From Lachnospiraceae bacterium (GTDB taxonomy: Bacteria; Bacillota; Clostridia; Lachnospirales; Lachnospiraceae): 64,000 nt of DNA. Location: assembly GCA_021771755.1 (NCBI GenBank), contig JAETOL010000002.1, positions 109,141-173,140 on the forward strand. The letters are read 5' to 3'. Below, in pieces: positions 18,901 to 25,966 of the stretch. Under the pieces are notes generated by a model, which saw nothing but the letters and a program-made list of their open reading frames with translations, was not told the DNA's origin and searched no databases. Both the position numbers and the translations under genes were made by a program. Positions within the stretch are counted from its first letter, which is position 1. Each line of letters opens with the position of its first letter.

Positions 18901-19266
18901 CTCATGAGCAATCATATTCTGGATCGTGCAAAATTGTCGCGCCAGACAGGGTTTAACTCAGGTGCGGAAGTGCAGATTCCTTATTTGTTAATTTTATCTT
19001 CTGCATTGCTTATGATTTACAATCAGAAGGTGAATTCTGCCAGACTGGTATTTATTGATGAGCCGTTCGCCAAGATGGATCCAGGCAATGTGAAGCTGAT
19101 GCTGGATTTTATGAAAAAACAGAATCTGCAGGTAATTTTCTGCTCGCCGGACAAGACGGAGTCAATCGGCAACGAATGTGAAGTGATTTTGCCGGTACTG
19201 CGAGTACGGCCAGACAGTATGCAGCTTGGTATTGTGCAGTTCCATGAGGAGAAGACTTATGAATGA
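15958..19266 (+). CDS. jetC: Wadjet component JetC (SMC/MukB-like ATPase)
   Basis: 1102-residue SMC-like ATPase, the DNA loop-extruding motor of Wadjet. Walker A GKNGNGKS at residues 30-37 sits in the N-terminal head. Two long coiled-coil arms (about 230-430 and 630-860) flank a hinge-like globular region around ITDESWRDAIEAFLGIRRY. The C-terminal head has Walker B LVFIDEPF with Asp1034/Glu1035, followed by VIFCSPDKTESIG. Length and architecture match JetC rather than chromosomal SMC (about 1,180 residues with a different hinge). Overlaps jetB by 4 and jetD by 8 bases. Confidence 0.9.
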   Translation: MIILKKVRLINWYGFSNVTAPIGLFTLIAGKNGNGKSVMLDAIKYAAFGDTIFNKSSENKGSRTLSSYTRGLLDATAGTYMRPADKAPNVYSHIVQEYYDDVEEKFFILGAVIETNASNNCQTLRYVADKTSLDDMEHLYVQNGMKMPYSASQLQKKYGLTLLLREPGIQKFMQMTGLKLNINQVNAYLRKLRGIMSYDPNAKIDKFIRESVLEERNVDFTKLIEAKGNIERLNDTFSLIQEEIEELEKILSEYDTCENEKNRLLADDIKIVYRRMKRLNVEIEEKIREQNIASRKKSEMVQTLEVLEQRSDAINQRLIQAQISLNRLDSTKMIQEEEKRLDVLRKEKRQLSLAKNDLEQFQTKVSEILYEFLEDGREVEKKEMLTSLSSSFCSAFEKESAVAWLKQAVNERYDDFTAQGALIRQEIEKLERKLGEQEKILEEARKRRNTYAQIPEYVGLKDEINREFAKRKFPAEAKFACEYVIDITDESWRDAIEAFLGIRRYTILVDPEYYDIADDVLNRSKNRYAHLFNTKLLMKKKIEPEKDSVVHFLNIKNKVAKKYFDFQLGRMHAVKLEEVRNRENAISVEGRVSVNMDSYFLCFERIRSYYLGQETFELNRKRAEKEIIRLQAERGEKLSARKTIADRKNRLSQDKEFFKEYDYDVHAKYQKTVKELDESHKQLEKLKKAQKNNREYLELSQLVSRLEDEHAAVKNEQKEAMNENSRLETTIQVCGNAIDTKTMEFNKEKEKFTEYKISAYPVVQRAVEAYEKYVEAGMTGTGGIIASETRSRLSRGIEQHRKALIGLQSSYNVKHSDNSMPVGETDRDVYAKRKDRIWMDDLQEIREKLDAQTKRYEDIFKNEFVLTILKICDNAQDDLKQINAELAKLNFSTRYQFDVHYVKDGSEYAKIIEYAKYLDEREKLGDNSGQMTLGMVTSVSDEEGEQLERELKQIITRIIEKNSDETIARFADYRNYMTYEILMSNHILDRAKLSRQTGFNSGAEVQIPYLLILSSALLMIYNQKVNSARLVFIDEPFAKMDPGNVKLMLDFMKKQNLQVIFCSPDKTESIGNECEVILPVLRVRPDSMQLGIVQFHEEKTYE

Positions 19267-20467
19267 TTATGAAGAAAAGATGCTGCTTCTTCTGGTTGAA
19301 AAATACAGGAAAAGCAAAAAAGACAGCGGAACCGGTCGCATTAACAGGAGAACGCAGATTAAACCGATAGAATTATACAGAGGATATAATCGGAATGATG
19401 GAGATCTGGAGCAGATTAATGCTATCAATGAAACTGCCAGTAAATACCGGGAAAAAGGATTTCTGACTTTTGAAATGAAGAAATTCAGCAACGAGATTTC
19501 TTCGATCTATCTGGTTGATGAGAAAGTGGAGGAAGCGGAACGATATCTGACGGAGCACTATCAGTATGAGTCGAAGCATGAAAAAATGAAACAGGTAAAG
19601 AAAATTATTGAACAGTACAGCGGTTATTCTCCGGTTGCAGATCGGGAATGTGCAAAACTTCAGGCGAGTCTCGATAAAAATGTGGTGCCAAAGGACTATG
19701 AACAGACAAAAGAGGTGTTAAGGGCATTGATTTTTATTGAACGGAATGAACGACCCCTTTATGTACGCGAGGCATCCATGCTGATTTATGGAAGTTCGAA
19801 GTATCTGGAAGATAATACACTGGATGTGGTGTGTGGGTTGATTCGAAAATTCCGTGGAAAACCCTGTGAGGAAAATGAACTTCCGGACGAGATATTAAGC
19901 GACTATCGAATTGTAAAGGAAACGCAGAAAATCTGTTTAAAAGGGGATATCGTAATTGTGAAATCCGGAAAGACGCTGGAACTTGGAAGTTTTCGAAGTG
20001 GTGTAGAGTTTTATGCGGATGAATTGGATGAAATCGAAAGGATTACAGTCAATAATCAGCGATTTATTACTGTGGAAAATAAGACATCGTATATGCGGTG
20101 TGGAGAAGCAGATACGGCTTATTTTTATCTGGGTGGATATGCAAACCGGTTTCAGCGGGACTTCCTGAAGATGATATATGGGGATAATCCAGGAGTCCAG
20201 TACTTTCATTTTGGAGATATTGATGCCGGTGGCTTTTATATACATGAGAATCTGTGCAGGATTACAGAAATTCCGTTTGGAATTTATCGGATGTCTGTAA
20301 ATGAGTTGAAGAATCCCCGGTATAAAAACTGTCTGCTCAGTCTTTCACGAAATGACAGGAAACGTCTGAAAACGCTGGCTGAACATAATGTTTATCAGGA
20401 AACAGTGAAGTATATGCTTGAGCGGGATGTAAAACTGGAACAGGAGATTGTGAGTTATTACTCTTAA
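19259..20467 (+). CDS. jetD: Wadjet component JetD (Toprim nuclease)
   Basis: 402 residues. JetD is the topoisomerase VI-like Toprim nuclease that cuts the circular DNA trapped by JetABC. The Toprim motifs are visible: Glu273 in ITVENKTSYM and the DxD pair Asp320/Asp322 in FHFGDIDAGGFYIHENL. An N-terminal winged-helix-containing arm precedes them. The start at 19259 overlaps the jetC stop by 8 bases, behind GAGGAG. All expected catalytic residues are present, so the system looks intact. An AT-rich gap with a promoter for the recombinase follows. Confidence 0.9.
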   Translation: MNDYEEKMLLLLVEKYRKSKKDSGTGRINRRTQIKPIELYRGYNRNDGDLEQINAINETASKYREKGFLTFEMKKFSNEISSIYLVDEKVEEAERYLTEHYQYESKHEKMKQVKKIIEQYSGYSPVADRECAKLQASLDKNVVPKDYEQTKEVLRALIFIERNERPLYVREASMLIYGSSKYLEDNTLDVVCGLIRKFRGKPCEENELPDEILSDYRIVKETQKICLKGDIVIVKSGKTLELGSFRSGVEFYADELDEIERITVNNQRFITVENKTSYMRCGEADTAYFYLGGYANRFQRDFLKMIYGDNPGVQYFHFGDIDAGGFYIHENLCRITEIPFGIYRMSVNELKNPRYKNCLLSLSRNDRKRLKTLAEHNVYQETVKYMLERDVKLEQEIVSYYS

Positions 20468-20497
20468 GAGATAATTTAAGGTTCCTCTGCTTTTATG

Positions 20498-20525
20498 TTT
20501 ACAATTTTCCATTTTACAATATAAT
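20498..20525 (+). promoter_or_regulatory. Vegetative-type promoter of the serine recombinase
   Basis: TTTACA (20498-20503) and TATAAT (20520-20525) are 16 bp apart, 47 bases before the recombinase start. This is a sigma-A-like promoter. I see no convincing sigma-E box here, unlike upstream of spoIIID. Confidence 0.6.
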
Positions 20526-20571
20526 AAAGTTGTAACAGAACGACACAATTCTAACAGAAAGGTTACCCAAC

Positions 20572-22131
20572 ATGAATATAGCAGCTTATTGTCGCGTCTC
20601 CACTGATAAAACCGACCAGCTCAACAGCCTGGAAGCTCAAAAGGAGTTCTTCTCTGAATACACGAAGCGAACCGGTGATACCCTTGTAAGATTATATGCA
20701 GACGAGGGTATTTCTGGAACTAAAATTAAAAATCGGAAGGAATTTCTTCGCATGATGTCTGATGCGGAGCATGGTCTCTTTGACATGGTCGTTGTAAAAG
20801 ACATTTCCCGTTTTGCCAGAAATACGGTGGATCTTTTGCAGAACATCCGTAAGCTGAAAGCGTTAGGTATTGAAACCCAGTTCCTCACAGCTAACATGAC
20901 CAGCATGGGAAACAGTGAATTTGTGCTGACCATCTTCGGCGCTCTTGCCCAGGAAGAAAGTGCCAATACTTCCAAGCGTGTGAAATTCGGCAAGAAAATG
21001 AATGCGGAAAAAGGACGGGTTCCCAATATTGTGTACGGATATGATAAGACCATCGGCGATTATTTCAATCTGGCTATCAATCAAGAAGAGGCAAAGGTCA
21101 TCCGTCAGATTTATCAGTGGTATACGGAGGAAGGCTACGGTGCAGCCAAGATTGCCAATATGTTGAATGAAAAAGGGCTGACTACAAAGCGGAATTGTAA
21201 GTGGAGTCAGAATGCAATCTGCCGGATTTTGACTAATGAGATTTACACCGGAAAAATTATCAATGGAAAACAGGAAGTGACGGATTTCCTGACAGGCCAG
21301 AGAGCGGATAAAGACGAGACAGAATGGATGGTTGTGGAGCGACCGGAACTGCGGATTATTGATGACAAAACCTTTGAAAAGGCAGGAGAAACCCTTCATT
21401 CCAGACATGCGTCTTTCAATATGAAGCACGAACGACAAAGCAATAAATATCTGTTTTCAACATTGATAAAATGTAAGGAATGTGGATGGTCATTTCGCCG
21501 GACCGTTCGGACTTATAAGAACACTTATGTCCGCTGGGTTTGCTCCGGACATAATGGGCGTGGAGCAGACAGTTGTCCAAATGCAGTGAAGGTGGACGAA
21601 GAAGAACTGATTGAAGTTTTACAAGAATATTTTGCGGAAGTCTTGAAGCAGAAGAAAAAGGTAATCAACCATGTAGTCAACGAATTTCAGCGTGTTTACA
21701 AAGCCAAGGACGAGAATCTGGAATATGAGAAAGAGTTGAACGTGCAGCTTGCAAAACTGCAAAAGACCAGACAGAAATATATGGACATGTACACCGATGA
21801 TCTGATTACCCGCGAAGAATTGAACGAAAAAATCGGTGGTATGCGACAGGAAATCGAGCGTCTGGAAAATGAACTTAAGATGGTTTCTTATCATCTGACC
21901 AAAGGGGAACAGCTGGAAACGGTTTTAAATAATACCTTCAAAGAGATTGAAGATATTACCGATGTTCGTCAGATGACGAATGAGCAGTTAAAGAAAATTA
22001 TCCAGAAGATTGAGGTGGACAAGGACGGAAATGTGGATATTTTCCTGCGTCTGTTCGGCGACCTTGGATTAGACGAGTCTGTGCTGGTAGAGGATAACAT
22101 TACCGTTCCTGATAATAACATCCAAACATAA
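20572..22131 (+). CDS. Large serine recombinase of the spoIIID element
   Basis: 519-residue site-specific recombinase that should integrate and excise the element. The resolvase domain starts MNIAAYCRVSTDKTDQLN with catalytic Ser10, and contains RLYADEGISGT and VVKDISRFARNTVDL. A recombinase domain (GYGAAKIANMLNEKG, WSQNAICRILTNEIYTG) and a zinc ribbon (CKECGWSF ... CPNAVKV) follow, then a coiled coil (residues 370-450). Same class as SpoIVCA, which excises skin from sigK. Its TAA stop (22129-22131) lies in the att core, created by the junction with spoIIID. In the circular form the frame would continue 17 codons (YGSNKIERFVSWVWRVE) to a stop at 10235. Confidence 0.93.
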   Translation: MNIAAYCRVSTDKTDQLNSLEAQKEFFSEYTKRTGDTLVRLYADEGISGTKIKNRKEFLRMMSDAEHGLFDMVVVKDISRFARNTVDLLQNIRKLKALGIETQFLTANMTSMGNSEFVLTIFGALAQEESANTSKRVKFGKKMNAEKGRVPNIVYGYDKTIGDYFNLAINQEEAKVIRQIYQWYTEEGYGAAKIANMLNEKGLTTKRNCKWSQNAICRILTNEIYTGKIINGKQEVTDFLTGQRADKDETEWMVVERPELRIIDDKTFEKAGETLHSRHASFNMKHERQSNKYLFSTLIKCKECGWSFRRTVRTYKNTYVRWVCSGHNGRGADSCPNAVKVDEEELIEVLQEYFAEVLKQKKKVINHVVNEFQRVYKAKDENLEYEKELNVQLAKLQKTRQKYMDMYTDDLITREELNEKIGGMRQEIERLENELKMVSYHLTKGEQLETVLNNTFKEIEDITDVRQMTNEQLKKIIQKIEVDKDGNVDIFLRLFGDLGLDESVLVEDNITVPDNNIQT

Positions 22132-22152
22132 AGACTGTTCTGAACGATTAGC
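22102..22152. other. attR: right junction of the spoIIID element
   Basis: Element DNA up to 22125, then ACATA (22126-22130) shared with attL, then spoIIID coding sequence. 22102-22124 pairs in inverted fashion with 10186-10208: 15 of 23 positions match, including the outer 7 (ACCGTTC) and the inner CCA. Together they form an attP-like imperfect palindrome. Confidence 0.83.
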
Positions 22153-22270
22153 GGAGATTAACCCCGGTCTGGCAGCAGAGGTGCGCCAGGTTCTGGATGT
22201 CAACAAGGCAGAACGCCATATCAGAGGAGGACTTGCTACCAGAGAGAAATATTTGCACAGAGTGATATAA
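22127..22270 (+). pseudogene. spoIIID: spoIIID, 3' part (gene interrupted by mobile element)
   Basis: From CAT at 22127 the frame reads HKDCSERLAEINPGLAAEVR and then VLDVNKAERHIRGGLATREK, ending YLHRVI at TAA 22270. This is the conserved C-terminal half of SpoIIID, including the basic helix (NKAERHIRGG). There is no start codon or ribosome binding site of its own. The sequence is intact and complementary to the fragment at 10071, with no frame lesions in either half, which suggests that selection has kept the gene restorable. A strong hairpin terminator follows. Confidence 0.93.
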
Positions 22271-22275
22271 AAAAT

Positions 22276-22314
22276 AAAACCCCCGGTTTTTCTATTCGGA
22301 AAACCGGGGGTTTT
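22276..22314. terminator. Bidirectional terminator between spoIIID and MFS gene
   Basis: AAAACCCCCGGTTTT (22276-22290) and AAAACCGGGGGTTTT (22300-22314) are perfect 15-bp arms. It can serve spoIIID on the plus strand and the convergent MFS gene on the minus strand. Confidence 0.85.
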
Positions 22315-22337
22315 GAAATAGGATAAGAAGAAATTTA

Positions 22338-23600
22338 TCAATCTTCGATATTCTGCTTTTTGATCACTTTTCTGATATAGAAGCTAAGGAAAAATCCGAT
22401 CACTGCAAAGGATGCCATAAGTAAGAATACGATACGATATCCGGCAAGTCCTTCTGCGCTGTCAAGGATAAATCCGTAAACTGCATACATAAATGCTCCC
22501 GGCAGGTAACCGACAAAGGAACCGATAGACATTGCAGAACCTGTAATGTCGCGGGGAACTTTTACTTCAGCCATTGGTGCAAAGAAGATTGCACGCATGC
22601 TGTAGATAAATGCACTGATGGTAAGTGTAATGGCAAGACCTGGGAGAAGTCCCATTGTTTTGTGTGGCAGGAAGGCAAATACAGCCAGGATGCCGGCAAC
22701 AATCACAAAACAGATCTGCAGGTATTTGGTGGCAGATTTTAATACCTTATCGGAAATGAAGCCGCCGATAGGTCCGCCGAGCATTTTAAGGGCATACTGG
22801 TTGACGATTCCGTATACACCTACAAGAGCTGCAGGAAGGGCATATGCTTCTTCCAGGAACGGGATGAAATAGGTAAGTCCGCAGTATACACTGTAAACAA
22901 AGAAAATATTAAGAGAAACCAACCAGATATTTTTGTTCTTTAAAGCGCGCATAATGGTGTTGTCTTTTTTGGTTTCTTTGTCATCCGTCTGCTTATCTGC
23001 AACTGGTTCTGGCTTGTCATGATCCAGAAGGAAAAAGGCAATAATGGCGATAACGCCAGGTACGATAGCGTAAAACAGAATCGCGGTACGGAGACCGTTA
23101 GCTGTACTTCCCATTGCGGAGAAAATTGCAAGTGCACAGGAGGCAATCAGGGTATCAACAAGCCCGCGGCCTGCTTCCAGAATACCAAACATACGTCCCT
23201 GTTCGTCTTCGTTTCCAAGAAGCCGCACTGTTTTTAGCATGGTGGGCCAGTATAGCATATCTGCAAAGATTGCCAGTAAACAGTATAGTAACAAGAATAC
23301 CGGATAAGACGGGAATGTGGAAAGTACCAGACCACATGCGCATATTCCCAGCAGTGAGAAAGGGATGAGATATTTTTTGGAAACGCGGTCAACGATCAGA
23401 ATCGCAGCCAGGAATCCAAAGGTGGAGATCCATCCGGCAACACTCATTGCGACACCGATTTGTGTGTGGGATAATCCCATAAATTCCTGCATGGGAACAT
23501 AGAAAGCATCTTTCATAAATCCCAGCTTGTAAATGGTTCCGGCGCCCAGCATCAGGGTACCGAAGGAGATCCATTTTTTATCCAGCTTTTTTCCAGCCAT
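22338..23600 (-). CDS. MFS transporter (organophosphate/sugar-acid type)
   Basis: 420-residue secondary transporter with 12 predicted TM segments and a charged cytoplasmic loop (KPEPVADKQTDDKETKKDN, about residues 205-223). Sequence style (FYVPMQEFMGLSHTQIGVAM, ILIVDRVSKKYLIPF) resembles the YihN/GlpT-like branch. It diverges from the DeoR gene across a 230-base gap, has a strong promoter, and shares a 13-bp repeat with the DeoR promoter, so it is probably part of the same regulon as the downstream phosphodiesterase and D-serine genes. Substrate unknown. Confidence 0.85.
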   Translation of the reverse strand: MAGKKLDKKWISFGTLMLGAGTIYKLGFMKDAFYVPMQEFMGLSHTQIGVAMSVAGWISTFGFLAAILIVDRVSKKYLIPFSLLGICACGLVLSTFPSYPVFLLLYCLLAIFADMLYWPTMLKTVRLLGNEDEQGRMFGILEAGRGLVDTLIASCALAIFSAMGSTANGLRTAILFYAIVPGVIAIIAFFLLDHDKPEPVADKQTDDKETKKDNTIMRALKNKNIWLVSLNIFFVYSVYCGLTYFIPFLEEAYALPAALVGVYGIVNQYALKMLGGPIGGFISDKVLKSATKYLQICFVIVAGILAVFAFLPHKTMGLLPGLAITLTISAFIYSMRAIFFAPMAEVKVPRDITGSAMSIGSFVGYLPGAFMYAVYGFILDSAEGLAGYRIVFLLMASFAVIGFFLSFYIRKVIKKQNIED

Positions 23601-23626
23601 TTTTATTCACCTCTGATATTTTTTTT

Positions 23627-23639
23627 AGGAAACAGATTT
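23627..23639. repeat. Operator-like repeat, MFS side
   Basis: AGGAAACAGATTT, identical to 23797-23809. It lies between the MFS promoter and its start codon. The pair flanks the divergent promoters and is a good candidate DeoR-family binding site. Confidence 0.6.
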
Positions 23640-23651
23640 TGCTTGTCTTTA

Positions 23652-23680
23652 AGTATAGTTGTAAAAAGTTGTAATGTCAA
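23652..23680 (-). promoter_or_regulatory. Promoter of MFS gene
   Basis: On the minus strand TTGACA (23675-23680) and TATACT (23652-23657) are separated by exactly 17 bp, about 52 bases before the start codon. Confidence 0.75.
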
Positions 23681-23761
23681 GTATAAATGTGTAAAATATT
23701 GCATATATGTTGCTCATATGTGCTATAAGTTGTATTTTTGTGTATTTTAAGAAAGAATTAC

Positions 23762-23790
23762 TTGCAAAAACACGATGGGTATAGTATATT
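23762..23790 (+). promoter_or_regulatory. Promoter of DeoR-phosphodiesterase-symporter operon
   Basis: TTGCAA (23762-23767) and TATATT (23785-23790) with a 17-bp spacer. The second operator-like repeat begins 7 bases downstream, where a bound repressor would block the polymerase. Confidence 0.7.
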
Positions 23791-23796
23791 GAAATC

Positions 23797-23809
23797 AGGA
23801 AACAGATTT
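23797..23809. repeat. Operator-like repeat, DeoR side
   Basis: Second copy of AGGAAACAGATTT, between the -10 box and the deoR-type gene start. Confidence 0.6.
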
Positions 23810-23831
23810 AGTGGAAAGGAGTAAATGTTGT

Positions 23832-24623
23832 ATGCTATCAGAACAACGTCATCAGGAAATCATTAATATTCTTGCCAGAGACGGAAGTGTGAAAACTACT
23901 ACATTATGTAAGAAATTGTCTGCATCCAGAGAGACAGTAAGAAGAGACCTGGAACATCTTGAAACGAATGGCAGACTCAAAAGAATCCATGGAGGGGCAA
24001 TGCGGGTCGAAACGCAGCATGAAGACAGCGGGGATTATGTTTCTTTTGAAAAGAGAAAAAGTGAGCATTCTGCCTATAAAGAAGAGGTAGCGCTGGAAGC
24101 TGCGCAACATATATCAGAAGGTCAGGTGATCGCCCTGGATTCCGGAACGACGGCTTTGGAACTTGCAAGAGTAATCAAGAACCGTTTTCATTCTCTTACA
24201 GTAATTTCTAACTCACTGATGATTGCAAATGAGCTGGCTGATGCAAAAGGCATTACTCTTATTTTGACAGGCGGTGTCTATAATCGCGAAGAAAATGCAT
24301 TTCTTTCTGATATGGCTACTCTGATCCTCTCAAAAGTAAACATCGATGTTCTTTTTCTTACTACCTGTGGAATATCCGCAGAAAGAGGGATTACATATCA
24401 GAGAGTAGACGACCTGATCATTCAGAATAAACTGGTCGAAGCATCCGATAAGACCATTGTGATTACAGACAGTTCTAAGTTGGGAAAAAATTCCCTTGTA
24501 AGAATGAGCGGTATTGAAGAAGTGTCCATGATCATCACGGACTCTCATGCCGACCCGGAACAGATAGAAAGACTGGAACAGGCCGGAGTAGAAGTTGTAG
24601 TTGCAAAAGAAAGGACAGAATAA
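23832..24623 (+). CDS. DeoR-family transcriptional repressor
   Basis: 263 residues. N-terminal HTH (RHQEIINILARDGSVKTTTL, SASRETVRRDLEHLE) and a C-terminal sugar-phosphate-sensing ISOCOT domain with ALDSGTTALELA, LTGGVYNREENAF and ITDSSKLGKNSLV. Members usually repress catabolic operons and are released by a phosphorylated intermediate. Start placed at 23832, 10 bases after GGAAAGGAG; an upstream GTG at 23811 overlaps that ribosome binding site. First gene of a five- or six-gene run. Confidence 0.88.
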   Translation: MLSEQRHQEIINILARDGSVKTTTLCKKLSASRETVRRDLEHLETNGRLKRIHGGAMRVETQHEDSGDYVSFEKRKSEHSAYKEEVALEAAQHISEGQVIALDSGTTALELARVIKNRFHSLTVISNSLMIANELADAKGITLILTGGVYNREENAFLSDMATLILSKVNIDVLFLTTCGISAERGITYQRVDDLIIQNKLVEASDKTIVITDSSKLGKNSLVRMSGIEEVSMIITDSHADPEQIERLEQAGVEVVVAKERTE

Positions 24624-24627
24624 AATT

Positions 24628-25962
24628 ATGTTACAGACAGAAGGACATGACAAACATAATTCACCAAGTATTTTACTGGTTTCTGTGGACGCACTGAAAC
24701 CGGAGTTTGTATTTGAGCAGGAGCGTTTAGGTGTAAAACTTCCTGTTATTACCAATTATTTTGTAGAAAAAGGCTTAACTGCCGGAGATGGTATGAAAAG
24801 TGTTTTTCCGACATTTACCTACCCGTGTCATCAGAGTATGATCACAGGCACGAATCCGGCAATACATAAAATCGTCAATAACGGGATTTTTGATCCGCTG
24901 GGAGAACATTTGGGGGCATGGCACTGGTTTGCCAATACAGAGGTAAAAACTCTCTGGGAAGCTGCCAAAGAAAACGGATACTGGTCAGCAAGCGTGGCTT
25001 TCCCAACATCTGTAGGAGCCAGAGGAGATTTCATCGCACCGGAGTTCTGGTGGGACGGATCAGCTCTTGACAGTCGTTTCATTGATGCAGTGGCAAAACC
25101 ACAGGGAATTATTGCTGAAATGGAAAAAGAGATTGGACAGTATGCAGGCGGTCTTGACCTGTCAGATAATGGCGATGCACAGAGAGGAAAAGCGGCTCTC
25201 TGGATGCTTAAGAATAAGATTGCTCCTGTGATTTCTGAGAAACCTTTCTTTATGTCTGCATATTTTGCCAGCTTTGATGAAAGTGCTCATCAGTATGGAG
25301 TATATAGCAACGAAGCTGCAAGAAGCCTGGAAAAGATTGATAAAATGCTGGGAGAACTGATTGAAGAAGCAATGAAAATTACAGATGGCCATCTGATCGT
25401 CTGTGTGGTTTCCGATCATGGCTCTCTTGATAATACACATAATATTTCTCCTAATGTGCTTCTCCATGATGCAGGGCTGGTCCAGACGGATGAGAATGGA
25501 AGAGTGATTTCCTGGAAAGCATTCAGCCAGAGAGCCGGAGGAACTGCGGAAGTACGTCTGGCAGATCCGGAGGATAAAGAAGCGGCAGATGCTTTAAAGA
25601 AAATCATGGATCAGCTTCTGGCAGATGAAAACAGCGGAATCATGGAAGTCCTGAACGGCGAAGAGGCCAAAAAACGCGGCGGCTTCCCGGAGGCGGCTTA
25701 TGTACTTGTCTCTGATAAAGGATATGAGCTCAGGGATGATGTGACCGGGGACTACTGCCGTACCAGACTGACCCAGAAAGCACAGCACGGATATAATGAA
25801 AATTTCCCGGAAATGAGAGCTTCCTTTATGCTGACAGGGGAAGGCATCACGAAAGGAAATGTAGAAAATGTGCATCTTATTGACGTAGCGCCTACTCTTG
25901 CCGGATTAATGGGATTCGTCCTGCCGGATGCAGAAGGCCGTGATCTTTTAAAACAGGGATAA
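24628..25962 (+). CDS. Alkaline-phosphatase-superfamily phosphodiesterase (NPP-like)
   Basis: Metal-dependent hydrolase of phosphodiesters or pyrophosphates, 444 residues. Metal ligands and nucleophile of the nucleotide pyrophosphatase/phosphodiesterase family can be followed: Asp in VSVDALKPE, nucleophile Thr in VFPTFTYPCH, DESAHQYG, VSDHGS, and the final His in AQHGYNENFPEM. No signal peptide, so it acts in the cytoplasm on an imported compound. It begins 4 bases after the DeoR stop and ends 4 bases before the symporter start. The natural substrate is unknown; the DeoR sensor and OPA-like MFS suggest an organophosphate. Confidence 0.85.
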   Translation: MLQTEGHDKHNSPSILLVSVDALKPEFVFEQERLGVKLPVITNYFVEKGLTAGDGMKSVFPTFTYPCHQSMITGTNPAIHKIVNNGIFDPLGEHLGAWHWFANTEVKTLWEAAKENGYWSASVAFPTSVGARGDFIAPEFWWDGSALDSRFIDAVAKPQGIIAEMEKEIGQYAGGLDLSDNGDAQRGKAALWMLKNKIAPVISEKPFFMSAYFASFDESAHQYGVYSNEAARSLEKIDKMLGELIEEAMKITDGHLIVCVVSDHGSLDNTHNISPNVLLHDAGLVQTDENGRVISWKAFSQRAGGTAEVRLADPEDKEAADALKKIMDQLLADENSGIMEVLNGEEAKKRGGFPEAAYVLVSDKGYELRDDVTGDYCRTRLTQKAQHGYNENFPEMRASFMLTGEGITKGNVENVHLIDVAPTLAGLMGFVLPDAEGRDLLKQG

Positions 25963-25966
25963 GATT

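Larger units (their letters stand above)
10181..22130 (+). mobile_element. spoIIID-interrupting (skin-like) element with Wadjet system and serine recombinase
   Basis: An 11,945-bp insertion in spoIIID codon 38/39. Cargo in order: decayed EF-hand-like gene, hairpin-rich gap, 58-codon gene, AlbA_2/GHKL-like protein, jetABCD, and a large serine recombinase reading outward with its stop codon inside the right att core. Precise recombination between the two ACATA copies restores spoIIID in frame. Related in architecture to the sigK skin elements of Bacillus subtilis and Clostridioides difficile, where a serine recombinase at one end excises the element in the mother cell. No phage structural genes, no conjugation genes. 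Excision in sporulation is inference; the sequence shows only that it would be in frame. Confidence 0.92.

Noticed and set aside
20572..22131. Prophage assignment for the spoIIID element
   Set aside because: No capsid, tail, terminase, holin or lysin genes occur between 10181 and 22130.
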